NCBI GenBank assembly: GCA_003339415.1
Contig: PDHQ01000087.1
Coordinates: forward strand, 62,001 to 126,000
From: Ophiocordyceps camponoti-saundersi (nom. inval.)
Taxonomy: Eukaryota > Ascomycota > Sordariomycetes > Hypocreales > Ophiocordycipitaceae
Length of the DNA: 64,000 nt
Direction: 5' to 3'
Positions 13,510 through 25,051 of the stretch are shown here, in pieces (positions within the stretch are counted from its first letter, which is position 1; each line of letters starts with the position of its first letter). Under the pieces are notes generated by a model that was not told where the DNA came from, did not search any database, and saw only the letters and a program-made list of their open reading frames with translations. Made by a program: the position numbers and the translations under genes.

Positions 13510-14090
13510 CGCCTCTCCTCCCCCTTTAATACTAACTAAAGTTTAGTAGCTATAAGGGCGGAAACGCTAAAAAGCGAATATAATAATACCTTCTTTAACC
13601 CTTTCTCTAAACTTATCTATAGCTTTATTATAATAGTTTAGCTATTCCTTAAAATTAGCTATTATAAAATTTATTATAAAATAGTAAAACTTTTATATAT
13701 TCCTTAGCTATACTAATAAGGCCTTAATTAATTAAATTATAAAAGCTATTTTAATTAATAATAAAGATTCGGTTTATAATAATAATAATAGCTAAAAAGA
13801 TAAGTAAGCTATATAAATTTTATATTAAACTTAGTTTATATATACTTTTATTATTATAAAGTTTACTTTAGGGGAAATATTAGCTTTTTAATTACTAATT
13901 ATTACCTAACTTATTAAGTATATAAAATACTAGGTACGGATAAGGTTTAACTTAAAGCTAAGGTAATATTAAAGGGGAGGGTTTTATTTTAAGTTTTCTA
14001 ACTTTTCCTCTTTTTAGAATATAAATAAGATAGTTCTAAGCTATATAAAGTATATTAATATATTAATAATAATAATATTATTATTATTAT
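13509..14090. repeat. Repeat module Y, copy 2
   Basis: Tandem copy of Y with the same start (CGCCTCTCCTCCCC) and end; the tail is an (AAT/ATT)n run that forms a short palindrome. After it the sequence becomes unique for about 500 bp before X copy 3. Confidence 0.85.
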
Positions 14091-14590
14091 GTTTAGCCGG
14101 GTTTATTATTTTTAAGAAAAAACTAATAAGCTTTTATATTTAATTATTTTATTATTATTAAAATATATTAATAGTAATATCTTAGGAAATATTAGTTTTA
14201 AAGTATATTAAAAGTTTTAGATAGAAAAAAGCGAGTATTAAGGCTTATATAGCTAACTTTTTTATTTTATTAAAAACTTCTTTTTACTTTAGTTTAAGCT
14301 TAAAAGCGGTATTTTTTTTAAAAAATAATTTAAAAGCTTAATAATAATATTAGTATAATAATAAAAGATTTAAATAAAGTTATAAAATCTTATAGAAAAT
14401 AAATAAATATATAATTATAAAAGTTTTTACATTTCTAATTTTAAATTACTTATACTTTATAAAAGTTTATACTTATTTCTTAGCTTATATATAATATTAT
14501 ATTAAAATAATAAACTTTTATAATATTAAACACTAATTTCTAAATATCCCTTTATAAGTTTACTTAATATAAGCACTAAAGATAAATAAA
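14091..14590. other. Unique spacer inside the X/Y array
   Basis: About 500 bp with no match to X or Y and no recognised gene. It separates Y copy 2 from X copy 3 and could be an insertion or the remnant of another module. Confidence 0.4.
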
Positions 14591-14591
14591 T

Positions 14592-15850
14592 AATTTATAT
14601 ATTTTATAAATTCCGCGCTTATAGCGATATAAATATAAACTTTTTATTTTTATATTATAAGTAAACTCCGCTTCTTTTATTACTTTATAGTAATAGCAAG
14701 CCGCGCTTAAAGTAACTCTAAGGGGGAGGGTAACGCTATATAAGTTAATTATAATCTTAAAAATTTTTTACCTAAAATATAGCTTTATTCTAAATTATAA
14801 TAATTTTAAACTTAAAGGTTTATTATACTTATTACTTTATTAAAAGCTAAGGTAAATATTAGTAAGATTATTTTAAAAGACGCTTTTATCTTTATATAAG
14901 TAATTAATAATTAAATAATAAAGTTTAAAAGAGTCCGGAGAGGCGCCCCCCTTATTTTAACTTTATTAATTAATAATATTTTTCTAGCTATTATAGCCGC
15001 GATTTCCTCTCTTTTTTATAACTTTAAGGGGAGCGAAACTCTTTTAATATAAGTTATAATTATAGCTAAAGCATTGAAAAAACTATTAAAAAGTAAGTTT
15101 CTAAGCGATATAAGTAATAGCTTATAATTTATTTTAACTTTATTATTATTTTACTCTAAGTTTAAAGCTTTAAAATAATTATAATAAATATTAATTATAA
15201 GCTTTTTAAGTAAGGCTAAGCTTTTATAATAAGGAAATTATTTAGCAGCGATATTATAATAGTTTTTTAAAATATTATTTATAAGCTTTAATCTAATTTA
15301 AAATAGCTTTATATTATTTTTAGAAAAAAAGTATATTTAATTAGTAAAAGTTATATTTTTATTATAAAAGGGGTATTAGCGCGGGCCTTATAATAAAGTA
15401 ATAAGAAAGCTTTTTAAAAAAAGATTAAGTTTTTAAATAATATTTTAATAATATAATTATATATAAAAAGATATTATTTAAAAACTTAATAAAACTTCTA
15501 AGTAATTATTATTAATAATATAATAAATATAAATAAAATTTATAATAAAAATATAATAATATAAGTAAAGATTTTTAACGCTAAATTATATACGCTAAAA
15601 GTCTAACCTTTATAATATTTTTAATATTACTAACTTAAATATATTATTAAATATTATATAATAAAGCTATAATATATTAAATATTTTACTAACTTATAGC
15701 TTATAAAAAAACTATATTATTACTTTTTTTATTAAAAGTCTTACTTTAAGTAAAATTAACTTTACCTTAAAATAAGAGCAGTATAAGACTAAGCGGAAAA
15801 TATATATATTTTCTAATCTTAGAAGTTTATAAACTAAAAGTTTATATATA
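14592..15850. repeat. Repeat module X, copy 3
   Basis: Same landmark blocks as copies 1 and 2 (GAGAGGCGCCCCCC variant near 14937, GGGAGCGAAACTC near 15028). Slightly shorter because of small deletions in the last third. It abuts Y copy 3. Confidence 0.85.
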
Positions 15851-16445
15851 CCACCTCCCCTCTCTTTTTAGTACTAACTAAAGTTTAATAATAGCTAAAG
15901 TAAAAACGCTAAAAAGCGAATATAATAATACCTCCCCTGACCCCTTTTTCGAACTTATTTATAGCTTTATTATAATAATTTAGCTATCCCTTAAAATTAG
16001 CTATTATAAAGTTTATTATAAGATAATAAAACCTTTATATATTCCTTAGCTATATTAATAAAGCTTTAATTAATTTAATTATTAAAGCTTTAATTAATTA
16101 AATTATTAAAGCTATATTAATTAATTATAAAGATTTAGTTTATAATAATAATAATAGCTAAGAGAATAAGTAAGCTATATAAACTTTATACTAAGCTTAG
16201 TTTATATATACTCTTACTATTATAAAGTTTATTTTAAGGGAAATATTAGCTTTTAATTATTAGTTATTACTTAACTTATTAAATATATAAAGTACTAGGT
16301 ATAAATATAGTCTAACTTAAAGCTAAGATAAGACTTAAGGGGAGGGTTTTACTTTAAGTTTTTTAATTTTTCCCCTATTTAAAATATATATAAGATAGTT
16401 CTAAGCTATATAAAGTATATTAGCATATTAATATTATTATTATAA
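15851..16445. repeat. Repeat module Y, copy 3
   Basis: Third copy of Y. It differs from copies 1 and 2 by a local tandem duplication of about 27 bp at 16061-16112. Confidence 0.85.
16061..16112. repeat. 27-bp direct duplication within Y copy 3
   Basis: Two adjacent copies of a unit beginning AAAGCTTTAATTAATT, present once in the other Y modules. Confidence 0.7.
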
Positions 16446-16539
16446 TATAGCGCTAAATCATTTCTTAGTATTTTTTTATATTTCTTTTTTCACTATTTAA
16501 GTAAATTAATATATTATTAGTATATATATTTATATAGTA

Positions 16540-17790
16540 GTTAAGGAAATTATAAAGTTAAATATTAATAAAATTTTAAAATTAGGTAAGCTTTACTTTA
16601 AGGCTAAAAAAGAAAATAAGCTAATAAAATTTATTAAACTTTATATAAAAAGCTATAATATACTTAAAGTTAAGGTTAAGATAAAAGTAGTAAAATACTT
16701 AAATAATATTAATTTTCGAAAACTATCTTACCTTTAAGTAGCTAAACGCTATATTTTATAAAAAAAGTAAGTAAAATCTAACTCTTTAAATAATTATTTA
16801 TTTATTAATAATTAATATAAAAGTGCTAAGCTATTAAATATAGCTTTAATATAAAGAGAATAAAAGTAGCGTAAAGACTAGTATTTAGCTTAATAAACCT
16901 AATCTTAAGTAAATAATTAATAGTTTCCTTTTCTAAAAGTAAGTATTTTATAAATATCTTATAAAAAAGAGGTTTTATTAAGTTTAAAAGCTTTTTAAGT
17001 TTTAAAGTAATATTATAATTAAGTTAGAGGCTAGTAAAAATATAAGCTTTCTTTTTACTAAAAAATCTTTTAAGGTATATAAAGGCTAAAAGAATTATAT
17101 TATATATATAAGTAATATACTTAAGTTCTTCTTTTTTAGAAAAAAAGATTTTCTATCTTATATATATAGCTAGCTAAGCTTAGCTTTATAATTATAATTA
17201 AATTATTATTATTTTTTAATTTTATAAAATCTATAAATATTAATAAGGTTATTTTTTCTTATTATATATAATAAGAGTTTTATTATATTTACTAAATAAG
17301 TTACTTTTTTAATATATATTTATTTATATTATTAGTTTCTTACTTAATTTAAGTTAAGGTTTAAGCTAGCTTTTTTTCTTTTATAAGCTATATAAAGTTT
17401 TTTTTTATAAACGCTAAAAGATTTAATACTTACGCTTATTTTAATAAAAAAAGCGGTTCCGATATTTAGCGTCTGCTTAAATAGCTAAATTTAGATTATT
17501 AGTAAAAAGGGGCTTTTTTAATAATAAGATTAAGGGTAAGTATTTAGTAAAAGCGGGTAAGTTATTAGGCTAAATTAGTTTCTAAGCTATATAGTTAAGT
17601 AATAACTTTTTCTTAGCTATTTAGAATAAGCTAATAAAGAGATTTAAAATATAATTAGTTACTTAGTAGATTTCTTAAGGAAAATATTATTTATTAATTA
17701 ATAAGGTAATAATTAAATATTTATAAACTAAGCTAGCTTAATAGTTTAGTAAGGGAAGAAGGACACCTTAAGCAAGTATAGTAAATACCT
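16540..17790 (+). pseudogene. Degraded Ser/Gln/Lys-rich open frame
   Basis: After RIP correction the plus strand is open for roughly 400 codons. The first third is Lys/Glu-rich; the last third (about 17390-17690) appears rich in Ser, Gln and Pro, so it was probably disordered. No zinc knuckle or enzyme motif is visible. A gag-like or transposon accessory protein is possible but not shown. It converges with the minus-strand relic at 18550-20900. Confidence 0.3.
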
Positions 17791-18550
17791 AAGGGGCATA
17801 ATATTTTAAGTAACTAGAGTTTTTAACTAATATAAAGGGGGATTTCTAGCTATAGGGGGAGGGGCCGGATAATAATACTTTATAAGGAAGATAATAGGAA
17901 ATTAATTTCCTATATAAAGATAAGAGAAGAAAGAAAGAAAAGTATAGGAACTATTTAATTAAAAGCTAAAGATTTTAAAATAAGTATTTAAATTAGTAAT
18001 TTAGGGTATAAAAGTATTAAGTTTAAAATAAAGTTATAATTTTATTTAGTAGAGTTTTTATTATAAGTCCTCTTTACGACTTAAGTAATAATATTTAACT
18101 TTTATAATAGCTATAAAAATAAGCTTAACGGCTAATTTTTACTTAATTTTTTTCTCTTTACGAGGAAACTAAACTACGCTATATACTTAGCGATAGCCTT
18201 TATTCTATTATTATTACCTTTTCGGTCTTAAAGTGTTAAATGTTTAAGAATTAAAAGAACTTAAGGGACTATTTAATTATAGCTTATATAAGCCCTTAAT
18301 ATTATACTATCTTAGTCTAGCGTTATTTTCCTAAAAGTATACTTTTTACCGCTGCTAAACTCCTCCTTAAGCGCGCGTTATAATAATAAATAACTAACCC
18401 TTTTTCTTAGTAATAACTAACTCTTTCTTATAATTTAAATAAAATATATATAAGCGCGGTAAAATAAAGGCGGAAAGGATTATAGGTAAAGGAAAATAAT
18501 AAGAAAACTTTAATTACTCCTTTTTAAGTTTAAGCCTTAGTTTAAGCCCC
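17790..18550. other. Spacer between two convergent relics
   Basis: Contains a GC-richer patch at 17840-17885 (GGGGGAGGGGCCGG) and a purine-rich stretch at 17920-17945. No gene recognised. Confidence 0.3.
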
Positions 18551-20900
18551 TAAATATAATAACTTTAGTATTTACACTATTTTCCCACTAGTAATATATT
18601 ACTCTAAGACTTTTTCTTTTAACCTTATTCTTATATAATTAAATACTTATTAATAGTTTAGTTAATCTTCGCTTATATATTAAGGTATATAAGTTTTAAA
18701 AGCTTTAAGCTAGTAAATATACTAGTTTTGAAAATTATTAAAATTATTTTTAATATTTTAAGCTAGTTTTTAACTAACGCTCTTTTAATATACGCTATAA
18801 TTAATCCCGTAAAATTAAGCGTAAAATACTTCCCTTAGTATACTAAGCTATAATTATCCCTTTAAGTTATAAAATTCTTATAAGGAATTACTCCTCTAAC
18901 TTTAAAATTAAGGGGATTAGAATTAACTAGTTCCCTTTTTATACTAGCTATAATAAGGCCTTCGCTAAGTTAAACTTTTAGGTTTTTAGCTAAACTATAA
19001 TAAGTAAACTTTATTAGTTTCGGAGTTCTTATATCTTTTTCCTATACTTTTTTTTTAAAAGTTATCCTTTATACTAATAAGCCCTTAATTAAATAATCTA
19101 GCTTCTTACTTATTAACTTTCTTAAACTATATCGTAAGGTAAGGGCTAATTATAATAAGGTTAGGCTTTAGTTTTTAAGCTATAGCTCGCTTATTAATTT
19201 TAAAAAGGCTATTTTCTTTGCCTTATTAAGCTTCTCCTTTTTTATAATATTAATAAGCTTCTTAATCGCCTTAGCCTTAACTTTTATTTTATTTAGAATT
19301 TCCGCTATTATCTTAAAACTTTCTAAAGTAGCGGAGTTTTTAAATCTAAGTAAAAATAAAAGACTAAATATTAAAATTATTTAATTAATAGCCTATTTAT
19401 TTATAAGCTTATTTTTAGGAAGAGTCTTATTATTTTCCTTTTTATTCTTTTCCTTATTAAAAGTTTTTTTATTCCTAACCCCTTTAATCTAGTTAAAGTT
19501 ATTAATATTAAGCCTTTATTATTCTTTCTAGTCTCCCTAAAGCTATCTTCTAACCCTAATAGCGCCTAAGTATAATATAATAATATAGTCCTCTTATATA
19601 AAGTTACTAATAAAAATCCTAAGCGTAATAATTTAGAATTCCTTAAGGATTTAATAATAAGGGATAAAAATCTTAAAATATAAGCTCTTAAATATTATTA
19701 ATCTTATTTCTAGTTTAATTATAAGCTCCTTATAATCTTACTAGCTTTTTAGTTTAAAGTTATATTTATCTTTTAAGAAATTAAACTATTTAGATTTTTA
19801 AATATTTAATTTATTAGCCTTAATAATATAAAGATTATTAATAGCTTTATTAATTAATTAGTTATATAAGTTTTTATAGCTATTTTAAATTCGAATACCT
19901 TAATTATTTAATAAAATTTTAAAAATAAGGGGCGCCTTAACTTTTAGTTTAAACTATTTTAAGCTTATTCTATACTTATTTAATAAGCTATTAATATATA
20001 TATTAACTTTAAGGCTAATAAAACCTTAAGCCTAGTATTAAAATATAGTAAGGGCTAGGTATTTATATTTAAACTCTCCTCTTTATCGAGTTTTAAAGAT
20101 AATAATATAATAGAAAAAGTAGTTTCCTTAAACTTTAGCTAGGATATCCCTCTAAGCCGCTATCGCCCTTTTTAATTAGATTATATATCTTAAATTTATT
20201 AAATTAAAGTAGTAAAAAATCTAAGCTTTCTAATTTTAAAAAAAGCTACTCTAATAATATTTAAAGTTTATATTATTTTCTTTAAAGTTAATTATATTAT
20301 TTAAAAGAAGGTAACTATTTAATCTTATTTTAAGTTAAACCTTAATATAGTATATTTAAATTTCTTCCTAAATAGTATATTAATATTCTTATTAATATTA
20401 GGAGGTATTATAATTATTAGTAAGGTTATTAATAGATATATTTTATTCTAAATCCCCTTATTTTTATTTATAATTATAGCTCTTAATTTAAAGCTAATTA
20501 CTTATAATTATTTCTATACTTTAAAAATAAAACACTTAATATTATTAGTATAATAGTTCTAATTTAAGATATTATAAAAAGGTATAACTTTAGTAATTTT
20601 TTTGCTAACTTAGAATATATCTAAGTATTTTATTTTATTTAAGAAAAGCTTAATATATTCTTTTAGCTAAATTATACGCTTTATAAACTAAAGGGGTTAC
20701 TTATAATTAAGGGTTTAGGTAAAATTAAAAGTTATTATTAAGAATAGGAGGTTAGGTAACGTAGGCCTTATTATTACCTTATTATATATTATTTTAATAG
20801 TTTTAAACTTATTATTCTTATCGCTAAAAAATATTCCCTTAAGCTTAATAATTACTTCTTTACTAAGCTTTATATTTAAATCTAATAATTTTATTTTATT
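18550..20900 (-). pseudogene. Long degraded Lys/Ser/Pro-rich open frame
   Basis: The minus strand can be read as an open frame for about 750 codons with TAA/TAG taken as former Gln/Trp. The C-terminal third contains repeated Lys/Ala/Ile-rich helices (near 19200-19350) and Lys/Asn/Pro-rich linkers (19400-19600). No known domain is recognised. Length and composition suggest a transposon-encoded or disordered protein. No flanking terminal repeats were found. Confidence 0.3.
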
Positions 20901-21130
20901 AATAATTTAAAATTAATAATATATAATATATAAGAGTATTTTTAATTAAATAAGTATAGTAAAGGAAAAAGAGAGTATATATAGGAAAAGAGAAAAAATA
21001 TATTATTTTCTTTTATTATTATATATATTGTTTACCTTAGTTATTAGGCTTACTATAGTATATTTTAGTTAATATTATAATATTGTAAAGAGAAAAGTAA
21101 GGAGGGCTTTTTCTTAATTAAAAAAGAATA
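20900..21130. other. AT-rich spacer with purine and pyrimidine tracts
   Basis: Between two divergently oriented relics; holds purine-rich runs at 20957-21000. It could contain the left end of gypsy-C, but the other LTR is outside the window so this cannot be tested here. Confidence 0.25.
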
Positions 21131-22270
21131 GTTATTAGCTAGCTATTAGCTTTACTTTTATCCTCTCCCTTTTTATTTATTTTTTCTTCCTTCGCCTATT
21201 TAACTTAGATATATTAATAATAAAAACTTTAATTATAATAGCTTCTAAGTTAACTAAAAAAGAGTAAGCTAAGAAAATAAAAAATTATCTCTTAAATATT
21301 TATAACTTTATTTCTTATAAAATAAATATAAAAAATATAAGTATTTTATTAACCTTAGCTTAGTAAGGCTATATTATACTTAAAACTCTTCCTTACCTAA
21401 AATATATATATAAATATTTTAATTAAATAATTCCTAATATTAGAGCTAAATTCTTATACTTAAGTTAATACTTATTTTAAGATTTAATATAAAAAAAGTA
21501 TTAATATTGGATATTTTAGCGTTTTATTTTATATTAAGATAGCCTTTTACGAAAAGGTTCCTAAGGATATTTTAGCTTTTATAAAATAGGAGATAAGCAG
21601 GGCGTCTCCTTTTAAATACTTTTTTATTAGTTCTTTTAAGTTAAGGAGAGAGAGTTTTAAGAGGAGATAATAAAAATACCTCGAGTTACTTATATCTTAA
21701 CTAAGATTATATACTTAAAGGGGTCTTTCTTAACCTATTTAATTAAAAGTAAATATTTTAAATACTTTAAAGCTTTACTTATCTTAATCTTTAAGTAATA
21801 TAACTTAAGAATATATAATTATTATTTATAGTTTTAGATTATAATTACTACTTATTATAAAAAGTATATTTTAACTCTTTTTTATAAATATATTTTAATA
21901 TTTAGCTAAAAGGGCTATAGCTATTTAAATTATATTTAAAATAAGACTAAAGCCGCTATTTATAATTAGCGTTAATATATTAAATACTTTGTTAAGGTAA
22001 AAGATAATAAGGCTTTATAAATATTTAGTTATTTTATAAGCGGTAAAAATATCTTTATTAATTCCGTAATATATAAAAATTATTTAAATCCTTAAGTTAC
22101 TCCTTACTTAGTTAAAAATATACCTAACTTATTTTTAGATAATAGTTTAAAGCTTAGGGAGGGTAATAAGTAGCTTAATATTTAAAAGTAAGCTTACAAG
22201 GTTTTAAAACTAAAGTAAAGTAATTAATTACAAATATAAGGATCTAACAAAAGAGTTAAAATAAAAAAAA
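21130..22270 (+). pseudogene. Degraded basic open frame, unknown product
   Basis: A plus-strand relic of about 370 codons with at least one frame change in the middle (frame differs between about 21250 and 21540, and returns by 22220). It is rich in Lys, Tyr and Ile. The last 100 bp (22190-22290) keep several CpA and TpG and run into an A-rich tract before GTCATCGTGC. It is antisense to, and just beyond, the integrase end of gypsy-C. No domain recognised. Confidence 0.3.
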
Positions 22271-22299
22271 AGTCATCGTGCTATTATACCTTTATTTAA

Positions 22300-24457
22300 A
22301 TATATTAATTATACTAAAATATTTTCCCTTTTCTCCTTATAATTATTAAGTAAAAGAGGTTTGAGTTTTAAAGCTTATATAGTAATTATAAGATAGCTTT
22401 AATATAAAAGGCTTTTTATATTTTAATATTTTAAGGAAGCTAAACTTTAAAAATAGTTCTTAGCTTAGTTTAAGTATTAAGGAGATTATCCGTAATAATT
22501 ACTTTATTATTCTAGTTACTAGAAAATATATAGCTTTTTAAAACTATTTAATTATAAGCTTTAGCGTTTAAATTCTAAATTTTATATATTTTAGCGTTAA
22601 CTTCCTCCTTAGCTATAAAAGGGGTCGCTATAGTAAAAGTAGGTTCTTTTCCTTATAAAAGCTAGTTATTAGAGTTAGAAGACTACTATTTATTTTCTAC
22701 TTAATAGAACCTTTTAAGATAGTCCTTAGAAACTATTTTATTAAAGTTAATCCTATTTAGTATATATTTTTAAATAATAACTTCCGGTAACTTTAGCTTT
22801 CGATATTATATTATAAGGTTTATTTTACCTTATTTGTAACTTAATAACTCTTTTAAAGTTAGCGGCTTATTATATATTATAATAAAAGATAAGGTCTCTT
22901 TCTTTAAAGTTTTTAAAATAAAGTTTATACTTATTATTATTATTTATCCTTTAAGCGAGGCGTTATTAATAAGTTATAACTTAGATTTTAGCTTTTTCTA
23001 TATCCTTTTTCTTCCTCCTTAATATTTCTATATATATTATTAATAGATTAAATAGTTCCTATATCTTATCCTAGTTAATAAAGTGCTAAGTAAAGTATTT
23101 AACCTTAAAAAGTTAGACTAGCTTTTATCTATAAATTAGGTAAAAGGCCGATATTTTATATAAGTTTTTAATAGCTATATAGTTAGCTAAGATAGCTTAA
23201 GGTAAAAACGTAACTTATTTCCTTATTTCCTAAGCTATTTCTATAAGGGCTAAAAAAATTAACTAATACTTAACTTTAATAACTAAGTTTACCTTAAGGT
23301 TATATTTAGAAATAAGGATAACTGTTATACTAAAGTTTTTAAAAATTATTTTAAATATAAACTTAACTTTAAGGCTATTATTTATTATAGCTTTAAATAA
23401 GACTTTATAATAGTAAATAATTAAAAATATAAACTTTATAATAGTAGTTATAATAATGTCTTTTACTAGCGTAATCTTGTCTTATTTAATAAGGTTATTA
23501 TATATTTTTAAGAGATACTTATACCTTTAATTAATTAATATATACTAAGTATTTAAATAAATTTTCTTAAAAGGTTAACTAAAAGCTATTAAGACTAAGC
23601 GTTCCTTAAATTATTAAAAGTTAAATTTCTAATAAATAAGGTAAGTTAAGATAGTAATATTTATATAATTTTATAAGCTTAGCTATTAATAGCGTTTTTT
23701 AATAAAGTTATATATAACTTCTTTCCCTTTATAGCTTATTTACTTATAAAACCTAGTTATAATCTCTCTTTATTATTTTTTTTATTAATAATTAGATAAG
23801 GGTACTATTTAAGCTTTATTAGCTTTTTCTAAAGTTTATCTTTAGCTATTATAAAAGTTAAGGCTATTATTTTAAATTTTTAAAACGCTTAGGCCTTTAT
23901 ATATAAAGGCCTTTCTATCCTTCCTAGAAAAGCTATAATTTAACTATACTTATTAGAAAGTATTTAATTAGAGGATTATATAACTAATATATTAAGGTAT
24001 AAGTTTATAAAGTCTTCTAAATCTTTATCTTTTTCTTATTCGAAGAGGTTAATATTTATAATTAGTTTCTAAAATAAGGCGCCTATAATAGGGTTTTTAT
24101 TTCTAGTAATATAATATATAATAAAGTTAAATAAGAAGATATAGCTAACTTATCTAATAATTATAGCTTTAAGAATATTTTTAAGAGATTCTTTAACTTA
24201 ATTAACTAAGATTTATATATCTATTTTAAGGTAAAAATAAACCTTATAAAGATAAAGTTATAAATATCTTATAATATTTAATATAGCTTTATATTCCCTT
24301 TTTATTATATTATAATTCGCTTTTATAAAATTTTATACGCTATTTTTAAACTTAACTATTTATCTAATCCTTTTAACTTTTTATAATAAAACCGCTCCTT
24401 ATTATATAAAGCTAGTATTATATATAAGGATAATTTCCTTATAATTTAGTCTTAAAT
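22300..24457 (-). pseudogene. pol: Gypsy-C RNase H and integrase relic
   Basis: Reading right to left: RNase H with the pattern KREYKAIL and LYKVYFYLKID (about 24200-24350) followed by a TRNKNPIIGAL stretch equivalent to the usual VxGxxNxxADxLSR end (about 24060). Then the integrase N-terminal region (YLDLPYLLEIQ-like, about 23600). Then the catalytic core, where AYNPxxNxxxEVxxQ-like sequence near 23290 corresponds to the pattern before the catalytic Glu, followed by FLPWAMLA. Then a C-terminal helix region with KERDL and a small beta domain (22740-23000). This is the fungal gypsy type in which a Glu/Arg helix precedes an FKERDLV motif. Many in-frame TAA/TAG; not functional. Confidence 0.85.
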
Positions 24458-25051
24458 TAATATAGGACGTATAATAATACCTTTATAAATCGCCTAGCCT
24501 TTTATAATATTTTACTAAGATTTCCCCTTTAGGATTTTACTTAGATTTCCCCTAGAAACTTTATTACCTTTACGCTTAGGAAATTACTAAGATTTCCTTT
24601 TAGGATTTCTCTATAATAACTCTTAGGATTTTACTAAGATTTCCTACTAGATCTAATATTAAAATATACCTCGAGAAATCTCCGGATTTTACTAGGAAAT
24701 CCCTATATATTAGGAAATCACCGTATATTAAGAAATCTCCGTTTTACTAATATATATAGAAATTACCGTAAAATCCCCTTAAGTAAATACTTTTAAGATT
24801 ATATTAAGAAATCTTCCTTAAGCTTTTAGCTATATAAATTAGCTTAGTATTCTTTTAAGTAATAATTTAAAACTTTTTATAATTATTATTTTAATTTTTA
24901 AAAAACTTTTACTTTTATTTATATTTTTTATAATAGCTATTTTATAATTTTACGATTAATAGCTAGCTTATCTCCTTCTTTTATATATTATATTTAGTAG
25001 CTAGCTTAATATATATACTTATTAGAAGATTATATATATAAGCGTATAATA
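24458..25051 (+). repeat. Gypsy-B1 5' LTR
   Basis: 594 bp, starting TAATATAGG (RIPed TGATATAGG) and ending GCGTATAATA (RIPed CA end). Aligns along its length with 50338-50941 and, inverted, with 52053-52606 plus 61115-61154. It contains many copies of an AAATCTTAGTAAAATCC-type motif in both orientations around 24490-24770, giving an internally repetitive U3. Confidence 0.92.

Noticed and set aside
10345..16445. X/Y modules as ribosomal DNA or its spacer
   Set aside because: No conserved rRNA segment is readable, and copies diverge by RIP in all parts.
24458..25051. CRISPR-like array of short repeated AAATC-type motifs
   Set aside because: Motifs are irregular in spacing and orientation and lie inside an LTR that occurs in several copies; the genome is eukaryotic.
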